Of a stretch of DNA of 64,000 nucleotides, positions 8,481 through 17,158 are shown piece after piece (within the stretch, counting starts at the first letter, position 1; every line of letters starts with the position of its first letter). The translations under genes and the position numbers were made by a program. The notes beneath the pieces are model-generated. The model was given only the letters and a program-made list of their open reading frames with translations. It had not been told where the DNA came from and did no database searches. The stretch comes from Neptunomonas japonica JAMM 1380 (GTDB lineage Bacteria > Pseudomonadota > Gammaproteobacteria > Pseudomonadales > Balneatricaceae), in NCBI RefSeq assembly GCF_016592555.1, contig NZ_AP014546.1, positions 2,862,501 to 2,926,500 on the forward strand, written 5' to 3'.

Positions 8481-10670
8481 CTATCTAAATAACTCATTAA
8501 GCAGGCCTTCTTGCTGAGCTTGCTGATAAAGTAACCCTGCCGCCAAACGCAGCGAGCTCAGTAATACTTTACGATTTTGTAGACCGGTATGATCAATTAT
8601 TTGCTGTTCACTTTTTTGCTGAATAACGCGCTCTTCGATCAAGCATTTAATCTGCTCATCAGTTGAATCGATATCCCAAAGATATCGATATTGCTCGGCC
8701 AAGCGAGCAAAAATGTAAGCACTGCTTTCATAAGCTCGATAGTGAAATGCAAAACCGGATAAGTCATGCCACTCTTCATGCGCTAAGCGGGTAAATTCAA
8801 CAAGCACGGGACGCTGAACACGGGCTAAAATATTGCTATCTAGCGTCTGAAGCCAATCACCCTGCAAATACAGTAAGCGTTTTTGAAACTCACTTTGCCA
8901 TGCACATATCGCCTGATTAGCATCAGTTGACAGCCCCTTAAGCACAAGAGTCGCATAAGAACCACTAACAGGATCACACTGAGTGCCAACTCTAGTCACT
9001 TGATACCCCTCAGCATGCCAAAAATCAAGCAGTGGGGCTGTTACGGCAAACGAGGCCCCAATCATATGGTATTGGCTATTTTCTACCGAGCGTTCAATTG
9101 CATGTAATAATCCAGCAGCTATCCTACTACGCCGGTATTTATCACATACAGCAATTCGAACAACTCGCAGCATAGTGAACTCAGCTGCGTTTAGATAGCC
9201 CTCTTGAGCAACCAATAACTGGGGAAGCAAGTGCCCTCTCGGCCTGCGCCGTCCTTCCCATATATGTTGTATAAGCTCTTCTTCAAGCCCTCCTTCCTCA
9301 GCGACAAGACAAGCCCCAACAATTTGTTCAGCTGATTCCGCAATCCAGATTTGTAAATTAGGACTATCCAGCATAATTCTTAGGTCGCCAGGAGTTGTCC
9401 GATAATGCGCGTTGATCATTAAACCAAACAACGCCTGAAGCTGGTCTGGATTATCAACAAGCCATTTGGGATCAATAGATCGATACTCCACTAATGGCCG
9501 GCTTTGTCTTGCTACTTCTTCTGGTATTTTGCTACTCAGGGAACCTGCATCCAAAAACAGGAGCTTGTTAATAAAAGGCTCTAACGGATCGCACTCAGAC
9601 CAACGAATGGGCTTCTCAAGCGTAAAACAATGTAATGCTTTGGCTTGGTGTTGAAGAATAGGAAAAAACCGCAGAACAAAGCCTTGCCCGGTTCCTTCAT
9701 AACCTTGAGTCGTCGTGGCAAAAATTATTTTTGAATATGTCTCTAAAAAGCCAGTTAATAAGTGCACGGGAATTCCGGCAGCTTCATCCACCAACAAAAT
9801 ATTCGCTTCATTGTGTGCACTAATAACATCCACGGGTTGCTGGAATGTTAAAGACGCTCGCTGCTTTTCTTCAATCACTTGATAACGCGCCCGATGAAAG
9901 CCCTTAGCAGACGCGGCATGTTCAAATAAGCTATCAAGCGCATCAGCAGAAGGCGCTGTCACAACCACACTACGGCCTTGGCCTAGCAACTGGCGCGCTA
10001 TTATCCCCAACGCAGCAGACTTACCTCTCCCCCTTGCAGCAGTTAATACACAACACTGCTGTCCAGAAAGCGCAAAATACTGAGCAATTTGATCAATAAC
10101 CTTATGTTGATCAAGCAGCCCCACATCTGCTGAAACATGAGATAATGAAGGCGGTAACCGCGACAATAAACCATCGACTTGATCAAAGCGTGAGAGGAAA
10201 CGCTCTTCATTAAAACAGCGCTTCATATGCTCAAGAAAGTAATTCCCCACCTGTAAACTTGTATAGGGCTCAACACGTAATCGTTGTTTCTCGGGATCAT
10301 CAAAAAAATCAGATGATTCAGGAGGTGAACTCAAAAAAACAAATAGGCCACCGCCTTTTAGCAAACCCGAAACCTGGCCTAACGTATCAGGATTAATACC
10401 ACTAAAGCCATCATAGATCAGTAGATCTACTTCCTGTCCTAATAAACGATGTGCTTGATGAACAGGGCAAGTAACCAAGCCTTCCCATTCACGAGATGAG
10501 ATAACAATACAGCACAGGGAATTATTGCTTTGAATAAATGTAAGCGCTTGTTCTGCTGTCCATTCGGGGGAGCCTGTTAACCAACAGGGATAACGAACAT
10601 TTCCTTGCTCTGCCTGAAGCATCAGCCGAGCAAGAAGCGCATGAACACTATCTGGTGCTGAGCAATACAT
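8481..10670 (-). CDS. tmcA: tRNA(Met) cytidine acetyltransferase TmcA
   Basis: 729 residues, close to the family's usual 670-730. An N-terminal DUF1726-like part is followed by an RNA-helicase-like module with Walker A TAARGRGKSA (210-219) and Walker B LLVDEAAGIP (292-301), a GNAT acetyltransferase with the acetyl-CoA loop RYRRSRIAAGLL, and a C-terminal tRNA-binding tail. TmcA uses ATP or GTP hydrolysis and acetyl-CoA to make N4-acetylcytidine at the wobble base of elongator tRNA-Met, which prevents misreading of AUA. It ends 12 bases from the convergent methyltransferase gene. The upstream degenerate-GGDEF gene ends six bases before it, so they may share a transcript. Confidence 0.95.
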   Translation of the reverse strand: MYCSAPDSVHALLARLMLQAEQGNVRYPCWLTGSPEWTAEQALTFIQSNNSLCCIVISSREWEGLVTCPVHQAHRLLGQEVDLLIYDGFSGINPDTLGQVSGLLKGGGLFVFLSSPPESSDFFDDPEKQRLRVEPYTSLQVGNYFLEHMKRCFNEERFLSRFDQVDGLLSRLPPSLSHVSADVGLLDQHKVIDQIAQYFALSGQQCCVLTAARGRGKSAALGIIARQLLGQGRSVVVTAPSADALDSLFEHAASAKGFHRARYQVIEEKQRASLTFQQPVDVISAHNEANILLVDEAAGIPVHLLTGFLETYSKIIFATTTQGYEGTGQGFVLRFFPILQHQAKALHCFTLEKPIRWSECDPLEPFINKLLFLDAGSLSSKIPEEVARQSRPLVEYRSIDPKWLVDNPDQLQALFGLMINAHYRTTPGDLRIMLDSPNLQIWIAESAEQIVGACLVAEEGGLEEELIQHIWEGRRRPRGHLLPQLLVAQEGYLNAAEFTMLRVVRIAVCDKYRRSRIAAGLLHAIERSVENSQYHMIGASFAVTAPLLDFWHAEGYQVTRVGTQCDPVSGSYATLVLKGLSTDANQAICAWQSEFQKRLLYLQGDWLQTLDSNILARVQRPVLVEFTRLAHEEWHDLSGFAFHYRAYESSAYIFARLAEQYRYLWDIDSTDEQIKCLIEERVIQQKSEQQIIDHTGLQNRKVLLSSLRLAAGLLYQQAQQEGLLNELFR

Positions 10671-10675
10671 ATAGC

Positions 10676-11455
10676 TCAGTAAGAATAAGTTACTGAAGGA
10701 TTAACATGCTGTTCTGCATCTGCGCAAACTTGGTTTCCACCGCGCGTCTTGGCATTAATCAATAGCTGTTGAACGCAAGCAGTTGCTGCTTCACTGTTTA
10801 AATCAGATGTTGGTTGAAACGTGCATAAACCGATACTCACCGGGTGCTTAATGTCTAACTGTTGGAGCCCTTTCAAACACCGGTCAGCTAACTGTAAAAC
10901 TAACTCATTAGTGGCAGGTAAAATAAGACCGAAGGTCGTTACATCCACTTTCGCAACCATATCACCAGGGCGGCAAACAGCATGAATAAGATTCTGTGCC
11001 ACTTTAACGGCATCATCTTCTTCCAGCTCCTCAATATCAAAGCCGACATACATTAATGTCAAAGGAGTGAACTCTCTTACACTGCGACGACACTCGATAT
11101 CAACTCTCATTGTAAACTCATGAGGGTCAGGTAAGCCTGTTACTAAATCCTTTCCGCTACTAATAAGATCAAGACGCACCTGAAGCTCTTTATACTTCTT
11201 TAAAAATCTTATTAATAAAAAAACCAAAACACAAGAAGCAGCTGATAACCCCCAAAAAAGCCATAATAGCGCTTGAGACGATACTAATGCCAACTGAAGA
11301 GTGAGCACTGTCAGTAATAGACAAACCGTAATACACACGGCTAGCAGCAGCGGCTTAATTACACCACTTTGGCTTTTCTGTTGATGAGCATCAATTTCAT
11401 GAAGCTTTATATTCTGCACTTTTGGCAATTCAGTTCCCGCTGTTTTGCAATTCAA
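10676..11455 (-). CDS. Membrane protein with degenerate GGDEF domain
   Basis: Up to 259 residues. Two hydrophobic segments (about 33-57 and 62-85) precede a GGDEF-fold domain recognisable from DLVTGLPDPHEFTMRVD at its start and from HPVSIGLCTFQPTSD and QQLLINAKTRGGNQV near its end. The active-site loop should read GGDEF but reads DVTTF, so it should not make cyclic di-GMP. Such domains can still bind nucleotide or partners. The first in-frame start is TTG at 11455 without a good ribosome site. A GTG at 11419 is an alternative, so the start is uncertain. It lies five bases upstream of tmcA. Confidence 0.75.
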   Translation of the reverse strand: MNCKTAGTELPKVQNIKLHEIDAHQQKSQSGVIKPLLLAVCITVCLLLTVLTLQLALVSSQALLWLFWGLSAASCVLVFLLIRFLKKYKELQVRLDLISSGKDLVTGLPDPHEFTMRVDIECRRSVREFTPLTLMYVGFDIEELEEDDAVKVAQNLIHAVCRPGDMVAKVDVTTFGLILPATNELVLQLADRCLKGLQQLDIKHPVSIGLCTFQPTSDLNSEAATACVQQLLINAKTRGGNQVCADAEQHVNPSVTYSY

Positions 11456-11507
11456 TAGGGGGTAAGTATAACGCAGATATTCTTACTTCATAACTAGTGC
11501 AAAATGC

Positions 11508-12113
11508 TTATTGCCCCCAACGGTTATGAGACTGGTGTAAATATGCTAACTCTTCTGCTGTCGACTCCCGCCCCAATACTTGGTTGCGGTGTGGGAAACG
11601 GCCAAAACGTACAATCATATCGCGATGCTGTGATGCAAAATCAATGGCAGAATCAACCCTATGGCGCTCTTTTAGCGGCACCTCCGTCAATAAATTTTCT
11701 AACCGACTAATGCATAAATCCTGATCTTGTAGTGATTCGCTATGCTCCAACGGCATATAGAAAAACATACGTTCAGCAAACTCTAATGCATCATCATGTC
11801 CACAGCTAAGACTCTCAAGAACGATAGCTCTAGTAATATGATCTCCTTTAAAAGCTTCAGCCATACCCCGATACATATTACGTGTAAATTGATCGAGTAA
11901 AATAACTAAAGCAAGTCTTCCCCTTGGGGTGCCTTTCCAGCCATCTAATTCACCTCGTAGTGCAGCATTAACCTTAGCGCCAAAGAGTCCATCAATTTCT
12001 CTATCAAGCTCCGCACCACCTTGCCACCAAATGGATTCCCTATTTGTTAGAGGAAACCCGTTTTCAAGATCGCCAAACCAAAACTGTAACACCTCATCAA
12101 TGTCGACTCTCAT
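11508..12113 (-). CDS. DUF924 family protein
   Basis: 201 residues, full length for DUF924. Diagnostic pieces are VLQFWFGDL at the N-terminus, ESIWWQGG, the central LVILLDQFTRNMYRG and the C-terminal MIVRFGRFPHRNQVLGRESTAEELAYL. The fold is all-helical and TPR-like, and no activity is firmly established. It is transcribed alone, convergent with nothing, and separated by about 240 bases from the divergent gene at 12356. Confidence 0.92.
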   Translation of the reverse strand: MRVDIDEVLQFWFGDLENGFPLTNRESIWWQGGAELDREIDGLFGAKVNAALRGELDGWKGTPRGRLALVILLDQFTRNMYRGMAEAFKGDHITRAIVLESLSCGHDDALEFAERMFFYMPLEHSESLQDQDLCISRLENLLTEVPLKERHRVDSAIDFASQHRDMIVRFGRFPHRNQVLGRESTAEELAYLHQSHNRWGQ

Positions 12114-12355
12114 GCCCCTTCCCCGATGAAAAACGATGAATAGTGTGTACGTTTTTCAAAATAAGCGTTTACCAAATAAAAAGTATATTACTAAGCAAAA
12201 TATACATGCACTTATGTTATATATTTACCTTATTAAGGTTTCATCAACAATACAGCTAAAATAACTATTCTGTGTTTCCACTCTTTATTCAAGATCGAAA
12301 CTGATTTAGAGTCATGTAATACAATGGATTTTTACATCTATGAGGAATAGGAAAA

Positions 12356-13198
12356 ATGACTCGTATAGTACTAATTTTAGTTCTTTTAGGTCTCATCATA
12401 GCAGGCTATTTCTATTTACCTCCTACAGTACCCAGTACGACCGATAGCACCTTAAATACTGAGACACAATCAGCACAAAATGCCAAACCAAGCAAAACCG
12501 TCAGTAACAAAGAACGCTCTCAAGCACTCACTCACATTAAAAAAATTACTGATCATTCTGAAAAATCTATCGACGCATCAACAGCCAGCCATTTTGTCAC
12601 CGAAGACCAATTAATAAAGTTACCAGACACAGCAGACGCTCGCCTTTTAGTTGGAAAAAATGGCGACATCAGTAACAATAAAACGGTACAGACCTTTGGT
12701 GTTAGCATTCCCGTGTTCAACCCAAAAAATAATACGCTGACAGACAAAGAGCAACCCACATCTATAACGGATGCTGCATCCATTGGCACTCAGGTTAAAT
12801 TAAAAGAGCTTTTGGACCAATCAGATAGCAACGGTAAAAAAGTATTTTATATACATGCAGTTAACCAAAAAGACGAACAAGGTATTTGGGGCATCATGCA
12901 AGACGGATTAACAGAAACGTTTGCAAAAGGGATAACATTATCGGATAACAAAACTCTCATTCAAGCGACTATTCCAGAAGAAGCAGACGAGACCCTAACA
13001 AATAAGAAGAGTTCTTTTCTTGGCAAATTACTTCATGAGAAAGTAGCGACTACTCACATCTATAATTTTCAGCAAGGCCTACTAGGGCAAAACCCAGACT
13101 TGATTACACCAGGGCAACAATTGATTATTGTGACCTTTACTGAAGATGAGCTACTCAACGTATATAAACACTACAGCCAACAAGGCCAATCAGAATGA
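12356..13198 (+). CDS. Membrane-anchored protein with a C-terminal LysM-like region
   Basis: 280 residues, with a strong GAGGAA ribosome site. One N-terminal membrane helix (MTRIVLILVLLGLIIAGYFY) is followed by a long Ser/Thr/Lys-rich linker and a globular end. The last part reads like a stretched LysM fold: DEQGIWGIMQDGLT resembles the first helix and NPDLITPGQQLIIVTF resembles the closing NPdxIxpGqxLxI strand, with about 60 residues between them. I infer a peptidoglycan-binding or envelope role with low certainty. The stop overlaps the start of the downstream GST gene by four bases (ATGA), so they form one operon. Confidence 0.65.
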   Translation: MTRIVLILVLLGLIIAGYFYLPPTVPSTTDSTLNTETQSAQNAKPSKTVSNKERSQALTHIKKITDHSEKSIDASTASHFVTEDQLIKLPDTADARLLVGKNGDISNNKTVQTFGVSIPVFNPKNNTLTDKEQPTSITDAASIGTQVKLKELLDQSDSNGKKVFYIHAVNQKDEQGIWGIMQDGLTETFAKGITLSDNKTLIQATIPEEADETLTNKKSSFLGKLLHEKVATTHIYNFQQGLLGQNPDLITPGQQLIIVTFTEDELLNVYKHYSQQGQSE

Positions 13199-13818
13199 TC
13201 GACCTGTATACATGGGGAACACCTAACGGCAGAAAAGTGTCTATTATGCTTGAAGCCATCGGTGCAAAATATCAGGCTTTCACTGTTAATATATTAAAAG
13301 ATGAACAGTTCTTACCCGATTTTATTAAAATCAGCCCCAACAATAAGATTCCTGCCATTGTTGATTCAGAAGGCCCAAACGGCGAACCCATATCACTTTT
13401 CGAGACGGGAGCCATCCTGCTTTACCTAGGTGAGAAATCGGGAAAATTCATCCCTACAGAACTCATCAAAAGATATGAGATGATGGAGTGGTTGATGTGG
13501 CAAATGGGCGGCTTTGGCCCCTTTCTTGGCCAAGCGCATCACTTTAATCGCTTTGCCCCAAAAGAAGTGCCTTATGCTCTAGAGCGTTACAACAGCGAAG
13601 CACAAAGATTATGGCGCGTACTCGATAAACGCTTAGCTAATAGGGAGTATGTCGTCGACCAACTGAGCATCGCTGATTTCGCAATTTACCCGTGGGCAGC
13701 ACGTTATGAATGGCAAAAAATCACTCTGAAAGATTACCCTAATGTGAAGAGCTGGATGGAAAGAATGCTAACATTAGAGGCTGTTCAAAAAGGAATGATG
13801 GTTCCTGATAATAATTAA
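13195..13818 (+). CDS. Glutathione S-transferase family protein, YfcG/YghU-like
   Basis: 207 residues. A thioredoxin-like N-terminal domain (IDLYTWGTPNGRKVSIMLEAIG) contains the TPNGRKV motif of the Nu-class disulfide-bond reductases, followed by the glutathione-binding NNKIPAIVD (Pro at the cis position) and LFETGAILLYL. The C-terminal helical domain carries the SIADFAIYPW signature. Members reduce glutathione disulfide or organic peroxides rather than conjugate xenobiotics. It is translationally coupled to the upstream LysM-like gene, and yaiI follows 15 bases later. Confidence 0.9.
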   Translation: MIDLYTWGTPNGRKVSIMLEAIGAKYQAFTVNILKDEQFLPDFIKISPNNKIPAIVDSEGPNGEPISLFETGAILLYLGEKSGKFIPTELIKRYEMMEWLMWQMGGFGPFLGQAHHFNRFAPKEVPYALERYNSEAQRLWRVLDKRLANREYVVDQLSIADFAIYPWAARYEWQKITLKDYPNVKSWMERMLTLEAVQKGMMVPDNN

Positions 13819-13833
13819 ATTAACGGAGTAATT

Positions 13834-14280
13834 ATGCACATTTGGGTTGATGCAGACGCCTGCCCACGCGTCATTAAAGATATTCTATTTAGAGCTGCAG
13901 AACGCACTAGTACAACAATGACATTGGTGGCGAACCAACTCATTAGCACCCCACCCTCACCATTAATTAATGCTATTCGTGTACCTGCAGGCTTTGATGT
14001 GGCCGATAATTACATTGTGCAAAAGCTATCGGCTGGCGATTTAGTTATTACCGCCGATATCCCCTTGGCTGCCGAAGTAGTTGAGGGTAAAGGTATAGCC
14101 TTAAACCCACGAGGAGAGCTCTATACACTCGAGAATATTCGACAGCTGCTTTCTATGCGTGACTTTATGGACACATTGCGTAACACCGGCGTTGAAACAG
14201 GTGGGCCGAAGTCATTTAATGAACAGGATCGTAGAACATTTGCTAATCAGCTAGATAGCTTACTCGCTAAAGTCCGATAG
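13834..14280 (+). CDS. yaiI: YaiI/YqxD family (DUF188) protein
   Basis: 148 residues, the normal length. It begins [24 protein letters not shown], the family signature with the conserved DADACP acidic cluster, and continues with DVADNYIV and [21 protein letters not shown] text (here [13 protein letters not shown]). The fold is PIN/NYN-like, so nuclease activity is often guessed but is not proven. A good GGAG ribosome site stands upstream. It is the last gene of the 12356-14280 transcript. Confidence 0.93.
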   Translation: MHIWVDADACPRVIKDILFRAAERTSTTMTLVANQLISTPPSPLINAIRVPAGFDVADNYIVQKLSAGDLVITADIPLAAEVVEGKGIALNPRGELYTLENIRQLLSMRDFMDTLRNTGVETGGPKSFNEQDRRTFANQLDSLLAKVR

Positions 14281-14319
14281 GAAACTGATCTTTTAAGGCC
14301 TTAGCTTAGGGCACGAAAA

Positions 14320-14895
14320 TTACTCAGCATTGCCTAAAACGTAAGTCTCCCCTGCGCTATTAACCACAATCTGTGTAACACCCTCACATAGCTCCTCATG
14401 AGCCTTTTCCACGAGAGTGTAAAAAACTGAACGACTGATCAGGCCCTCCATACCAAATCTAACATAGAGATACGGAGACGGCTCTCCAGTTATAGGGTCT
14501 GTCTCCACTCGAATAGGGTTACCTGCACTGGCTATAACTCTATCTCCTGTAAGACTGATAAAGCATAACGCCTCACCAAGCGCATGAGCGACCGTCTCTA
14601 CATGAATAAAGTGAAAAGGAACATCATCAACTTGAATGCCTATTTTTTCGACGGGTGTTTTAAGAAAATAGGCCTCATTTTCTTTCCATAATACTGTCGC
14701 AAATAATTTAACCATTGCAGGACGACCAATGGGCGAACCGTTATACAACCACTGGCCATCGCGTAATATGCGTATATCTATATCGCCACAAAAATCTGGA
14801 TGCCATTTATCCACTGGTGGCGCTCCCTTTCCCGACGCTGTATCAATTTGTCGACTGACTTCTGCAAAGTCAAAAGTTGGTTTGGTTACATCCAT
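14320..14895 (-). CDS. DUF1285 family protein
   Basis: 191 residues, full length. Family landmarks are PPVDKWHPDFCGDIDIRI, the short GQWLYNGSPIGRPAMVKLF and YLKTPVEKIGIQV-like text (here YFLKTPVEKIGI), then SPYLYVRFGMEGLISRSVFY near the end. Structures in this family show a double-barrel fold without a known catalytic role. It is convergent with yaiI and divergent from the gene at 15054, with 158 bases between the starts. Confidence 0.92.
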   Translation of the reverse strand: MDVTKPTFDFAEVSRQIDTASGKGAPPVDKWHPDFCGDIDIRILRDGQWLYNGSPIGRPAMVKLFATVLWKENEAYFLKTPVEKIGIQVDDVPFHFIHVETVAHALGEALCFISLTGDRVIASAGNPIRVETDPITGEPSPYLYVRFGMEGLISRSVFYTLVEKAHEELCEGVTQIVVNSAGETYVLGNAE

Positions 14896-15053
14896 TATTC
14901 GCTATTCCTACTTTGTGCATATAAGCCATCATCTATCCTCCATTAAATTATCTCAACTTATATCGAAAAAATTTCATCTATTCATACAAACACATGAATC
15001 CTATTCACTGTTAAACTAGCTTCATATTAACGATTCTCACGCGCTAGGCACTT

Positions 15054-16007
15054 ATGAACCCATCATTGAAAGACCGTTTCTCAGATCCACAGCGTGGTGT
15101 TTACTTTATTGGTACAACACCACCTAGGGGCAACACACCCTCTGATCAAGTTAGCGATATCGCCGACAAACTACTGGGGCGCCTTTCTGCTATCGACTTT
15201 GATGGTGTTATTGTCTATGACATACAAGATGAAAGTAGTCGAATTGATAAACCCCGCCCATTTCCTTTTATGCAAACACATGACCCCCGAGATTACTCGC
15301 GGCTGATTCGTGAAAAGTCGCAACACCCTGTTATTACCTATAAAAGCGTTTCTCAACGAGACCGACACGATTTTGAGCAATGGTTAGAAGAGGCATGGAA
15401 CGACTACGGAATACGCGATATTGTCATGGTGGGCAGCCCATCTTCAGAAGGTAAAGTCCAACTATCACTGAATGATGCGTATGACGCCCTCCAAGAACAC
15501 CAGTTAGACTATAATCTTGGCGGCGTCACTATTGCAGAAAGACATGCTAAAAAAGGTGATGAGCACCAGAGACTATTGAAAAAAAGCGCTCAGGGGTGTT
15601 CATTTTTTGTGTCGCAGGCTGTCTACAACCCACAAGCAACGGTTGATATGTTGAGCCGCTATGCTCGTGAATGCAAAGAAAAAGGCATTTCACCTCAGCG
15701 AGTGATTCTGACGTTTACACCTTGCGGTAGCGCTAAAACATTAGAGTTTATGGAGTGGCTCGGTATATCCGTACCAGAGGCAACTAGTTACCGCATTCTG
15801 GATGCTCATAACCCGTTAGCAGAGTCTATTCGGATCTGTCGCAGTAACTTAGAACAGATTATTGAGGCATGCATCCCTTTAGGCATTCCCTTAGGATTAA
15901 ATATTGAGAGTCTAACTAACCGTAAAGATGAGATCGATGCCGCCATTCGTCTCTTCAAATTGCTCAAGGCCACACTTGATTTGAAACTAGCAGAGAATTC
16001 ACTCTAA
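15054..16007 (+). CDS. Methylenetetrahydrofolate reductase-like TIM-barrel protein
   Basis: 317 residues with MTHFR-fold features: an N-terminal RGVYFIGTTPPRG, a strand and loop IRDIVMVGSPSSEG in the place where MetF has its folate/FAD loop, GGVTIAERHAKKGDEHQRLLKKSAQGCSFFVSQAVYNP, which corresponds to the MetF segment that carries the Q-x-x-[FY] site, and a late LGLNIESL helix. It is not canonical MetF: the N-terminus differs and no metE, metH or metF neighbours are present. I call it an MTHFR-like paralogue with unproven substrate. It stands alone and is convergent with the retropepsin gene. Confidence 0.75.
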   Translation: MNPSLKDRFSDPQRGVYFIGTTPPRGNTPSDQVSDIADKLLGRLSAIDFDGVIVYDIQDESSRIDKPRPFPFMQTHDPRDYSRLIREKSQHPVITYKSVSQRDRHDFEQWLEEAWNDYGIRDIVMVGSPSSEGKVQLSLNDAYDALQEHQLDYNLGGVTIAERHAKKGDEHQRLLKKSAQGCSFFVSQAVYNPQATVDMLSRYARECKEKGISPQRVILTFTPCGSAKTLEFMEWLGISVPEATSYRILDAHNPLAESIRICRSNLEQIIEACIPLGIPLGLNIESLTNRKDEIDAAIRLFKLLKATLDLKLAENSL

Positions 16008-16023
16008 GCCAAAGAAGAAAAAT

Positions 16024-16773
16024 TCAAGGCGTGGACTGTGCTTCTTTTAGCAGCACTTCCATTGCCTTGTAACGAATGGGGTCCCATATAATAACTTTCC
16101 TATCAAAATCTACTTCATATTTAACATTCATTAGAAAGTCCATTCCTAATAGACCGTCAAATTTACCTCCGGGCGACTTATTATCAATGACAAAAGAGCG
16201 GATATTTTTTGCTTTGAAAGGCCCGACTTTTATTCGATCAAACTCTATACTACTAACTTTAATAACTCCCCCTCCAGCAACACGAGCATAACCGGCTGCT
16301 TCACTCATTGCATCAAGGCGCGCTAATGCATCACGATGAAATACGGTGCCACTGGCCCCTGTGTCCATCAGCATATGAACCTTGGCCTCCTTACCGTGAT
16401 ACGTCACAGAAACAGGTATCAATACCTGATTCTTCTGTATTTTCACTGGTGTTTCCATCTGCGCTAGCATTCTTTCAAGTCTACGAATTTCTGAACGCAC
16501 TTTTATTGAAGCAGACACTTTCTTGTTTTTTTCTGAGAAGCGGCCTGTATTATTAACTTCATCAGAAGGCGTCTGGAGTTGTATTTGGGTTTTATATTTT
16601 TGAGGAACCTGACTAAGGCTACCAACATAAACGCGTTTGCCACTGTCATCTGTGTATTTATAGATTTCAGCTTGTGACTTACCCATCATCATAAGGAGTA
16701 AAATAGCTATCATACTTAGTAAGATAGCTACCATTCTTATTTGCTGACAGCGCCTGCATTTTTTCTTAGGCAT
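16024..16773 (-). CDS. Retropepsin-like aspartyl protease with N-terminal DUF4124 segment
   Basis: 249 residues. A basic N-terminus and one membrane helix (about 13-31) are followed by a DUF4124-like stretch (EIYKYTDDSGKRVYVGSLSQVP), a coiled segment and a single pepsin-like half domain. That half domain holds the catalytic DTGAS at 137-141, preceded by VHMLM, and the hydrophobic-Gly motif FDGLLGMDFL. Like retroviral proteases it must dimerise to be active. The active site would be periplasmic. The start codon directly follows the yciH stop, so it is the third gene of the dgt-yciH unit. The substrate is unknown. Confidence 0.88.
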   Translation of the reverse strand: MPKKKCRRCQQIRMVAILLSMIAILLLMMMGKSQAEIYKYTDDSGKRVYVGSLSQVPQKYKTQIQLQTPSDEVNNTGRFSEKNKKVSASIKVRSEIRRLERMLAQMETPVKIQKNQVLIPVSVTYHGKEAKVHMLMDTGASGTVFHRDALARLDAMSEAAGYARVAGGGVIKVSSIEFDRIKVGPFKAKNIRSFVIDNKSPGGKFDGLLGMDFLMNVKYEVDFDRKVIIWDPIRYKAMEVLLKEAQSTP

Positions 16774-17148
16774 TTAACCTCCGGCAAGTTTCACTGTGTA
16801 ATTCAGCTGTTCAAGTAAAGACTTTATGCTCTCTCGGTGGTCACCCTGAATTTCGATAATACCGTCCTTCAACGCCCCACCTGTTCCGCAATGTTGCTTG
16901 AGACGCTTCGTGAGCTTTTTCAACTCAGCATCAACTAGCGGAACACCTGATACAGTTGTTACACCTTTTCCTTTTCGCCCTGATGTTTCGCGCCTAATAC
17001 GAACAATACCATCTAAAGAAGAAATGCGATCATTATCGGTATTTTCTTGGCAACAGCACGCATCTTTAGATTTTCTGCAATCTGGGCAAACATCGCCGGC
17101 TTCCGTTGAGTAAACCAATCGACTTAGTTGATTTTGTAATGAGGCCAT
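16774..17148 (-). CDS. yciH: SUI1/eIF1-family translation factor YciH
   Basis: 124 residues from the ATG at 17148, which has AGGA nine bases upstream. The frame stays open to 17175, but that start would run into dgt. A Cys cluster CPDCRKSKDACCC at the N-terminus may hold zinc. The SUI1 domain follows, with VRIRRETSGRKGKGVTTVSG and the signature LKKLTKRLKQHCGTGGALKDGIIEIQGDHR. Known role: YciH discriminates against poor initiation complexes, like eIF1. It lies between dgt (ten bases upstream) and the protease gene (no gap). Confidence 0.93.
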   Translation of the reverse strand: MASLQNQLSRLVYSTEAGDVCPDCRKSKDACCCQENTDNDRISSLDGIVRIRRETSGRKGKGVTTVSGVPLVDAELKKLTKRLKQHCGTGGALKDGIIEIQGDHRESIKSLLEQLNYTVKLAGG

Positions 17149-17158
17149 ATTTTTGATC

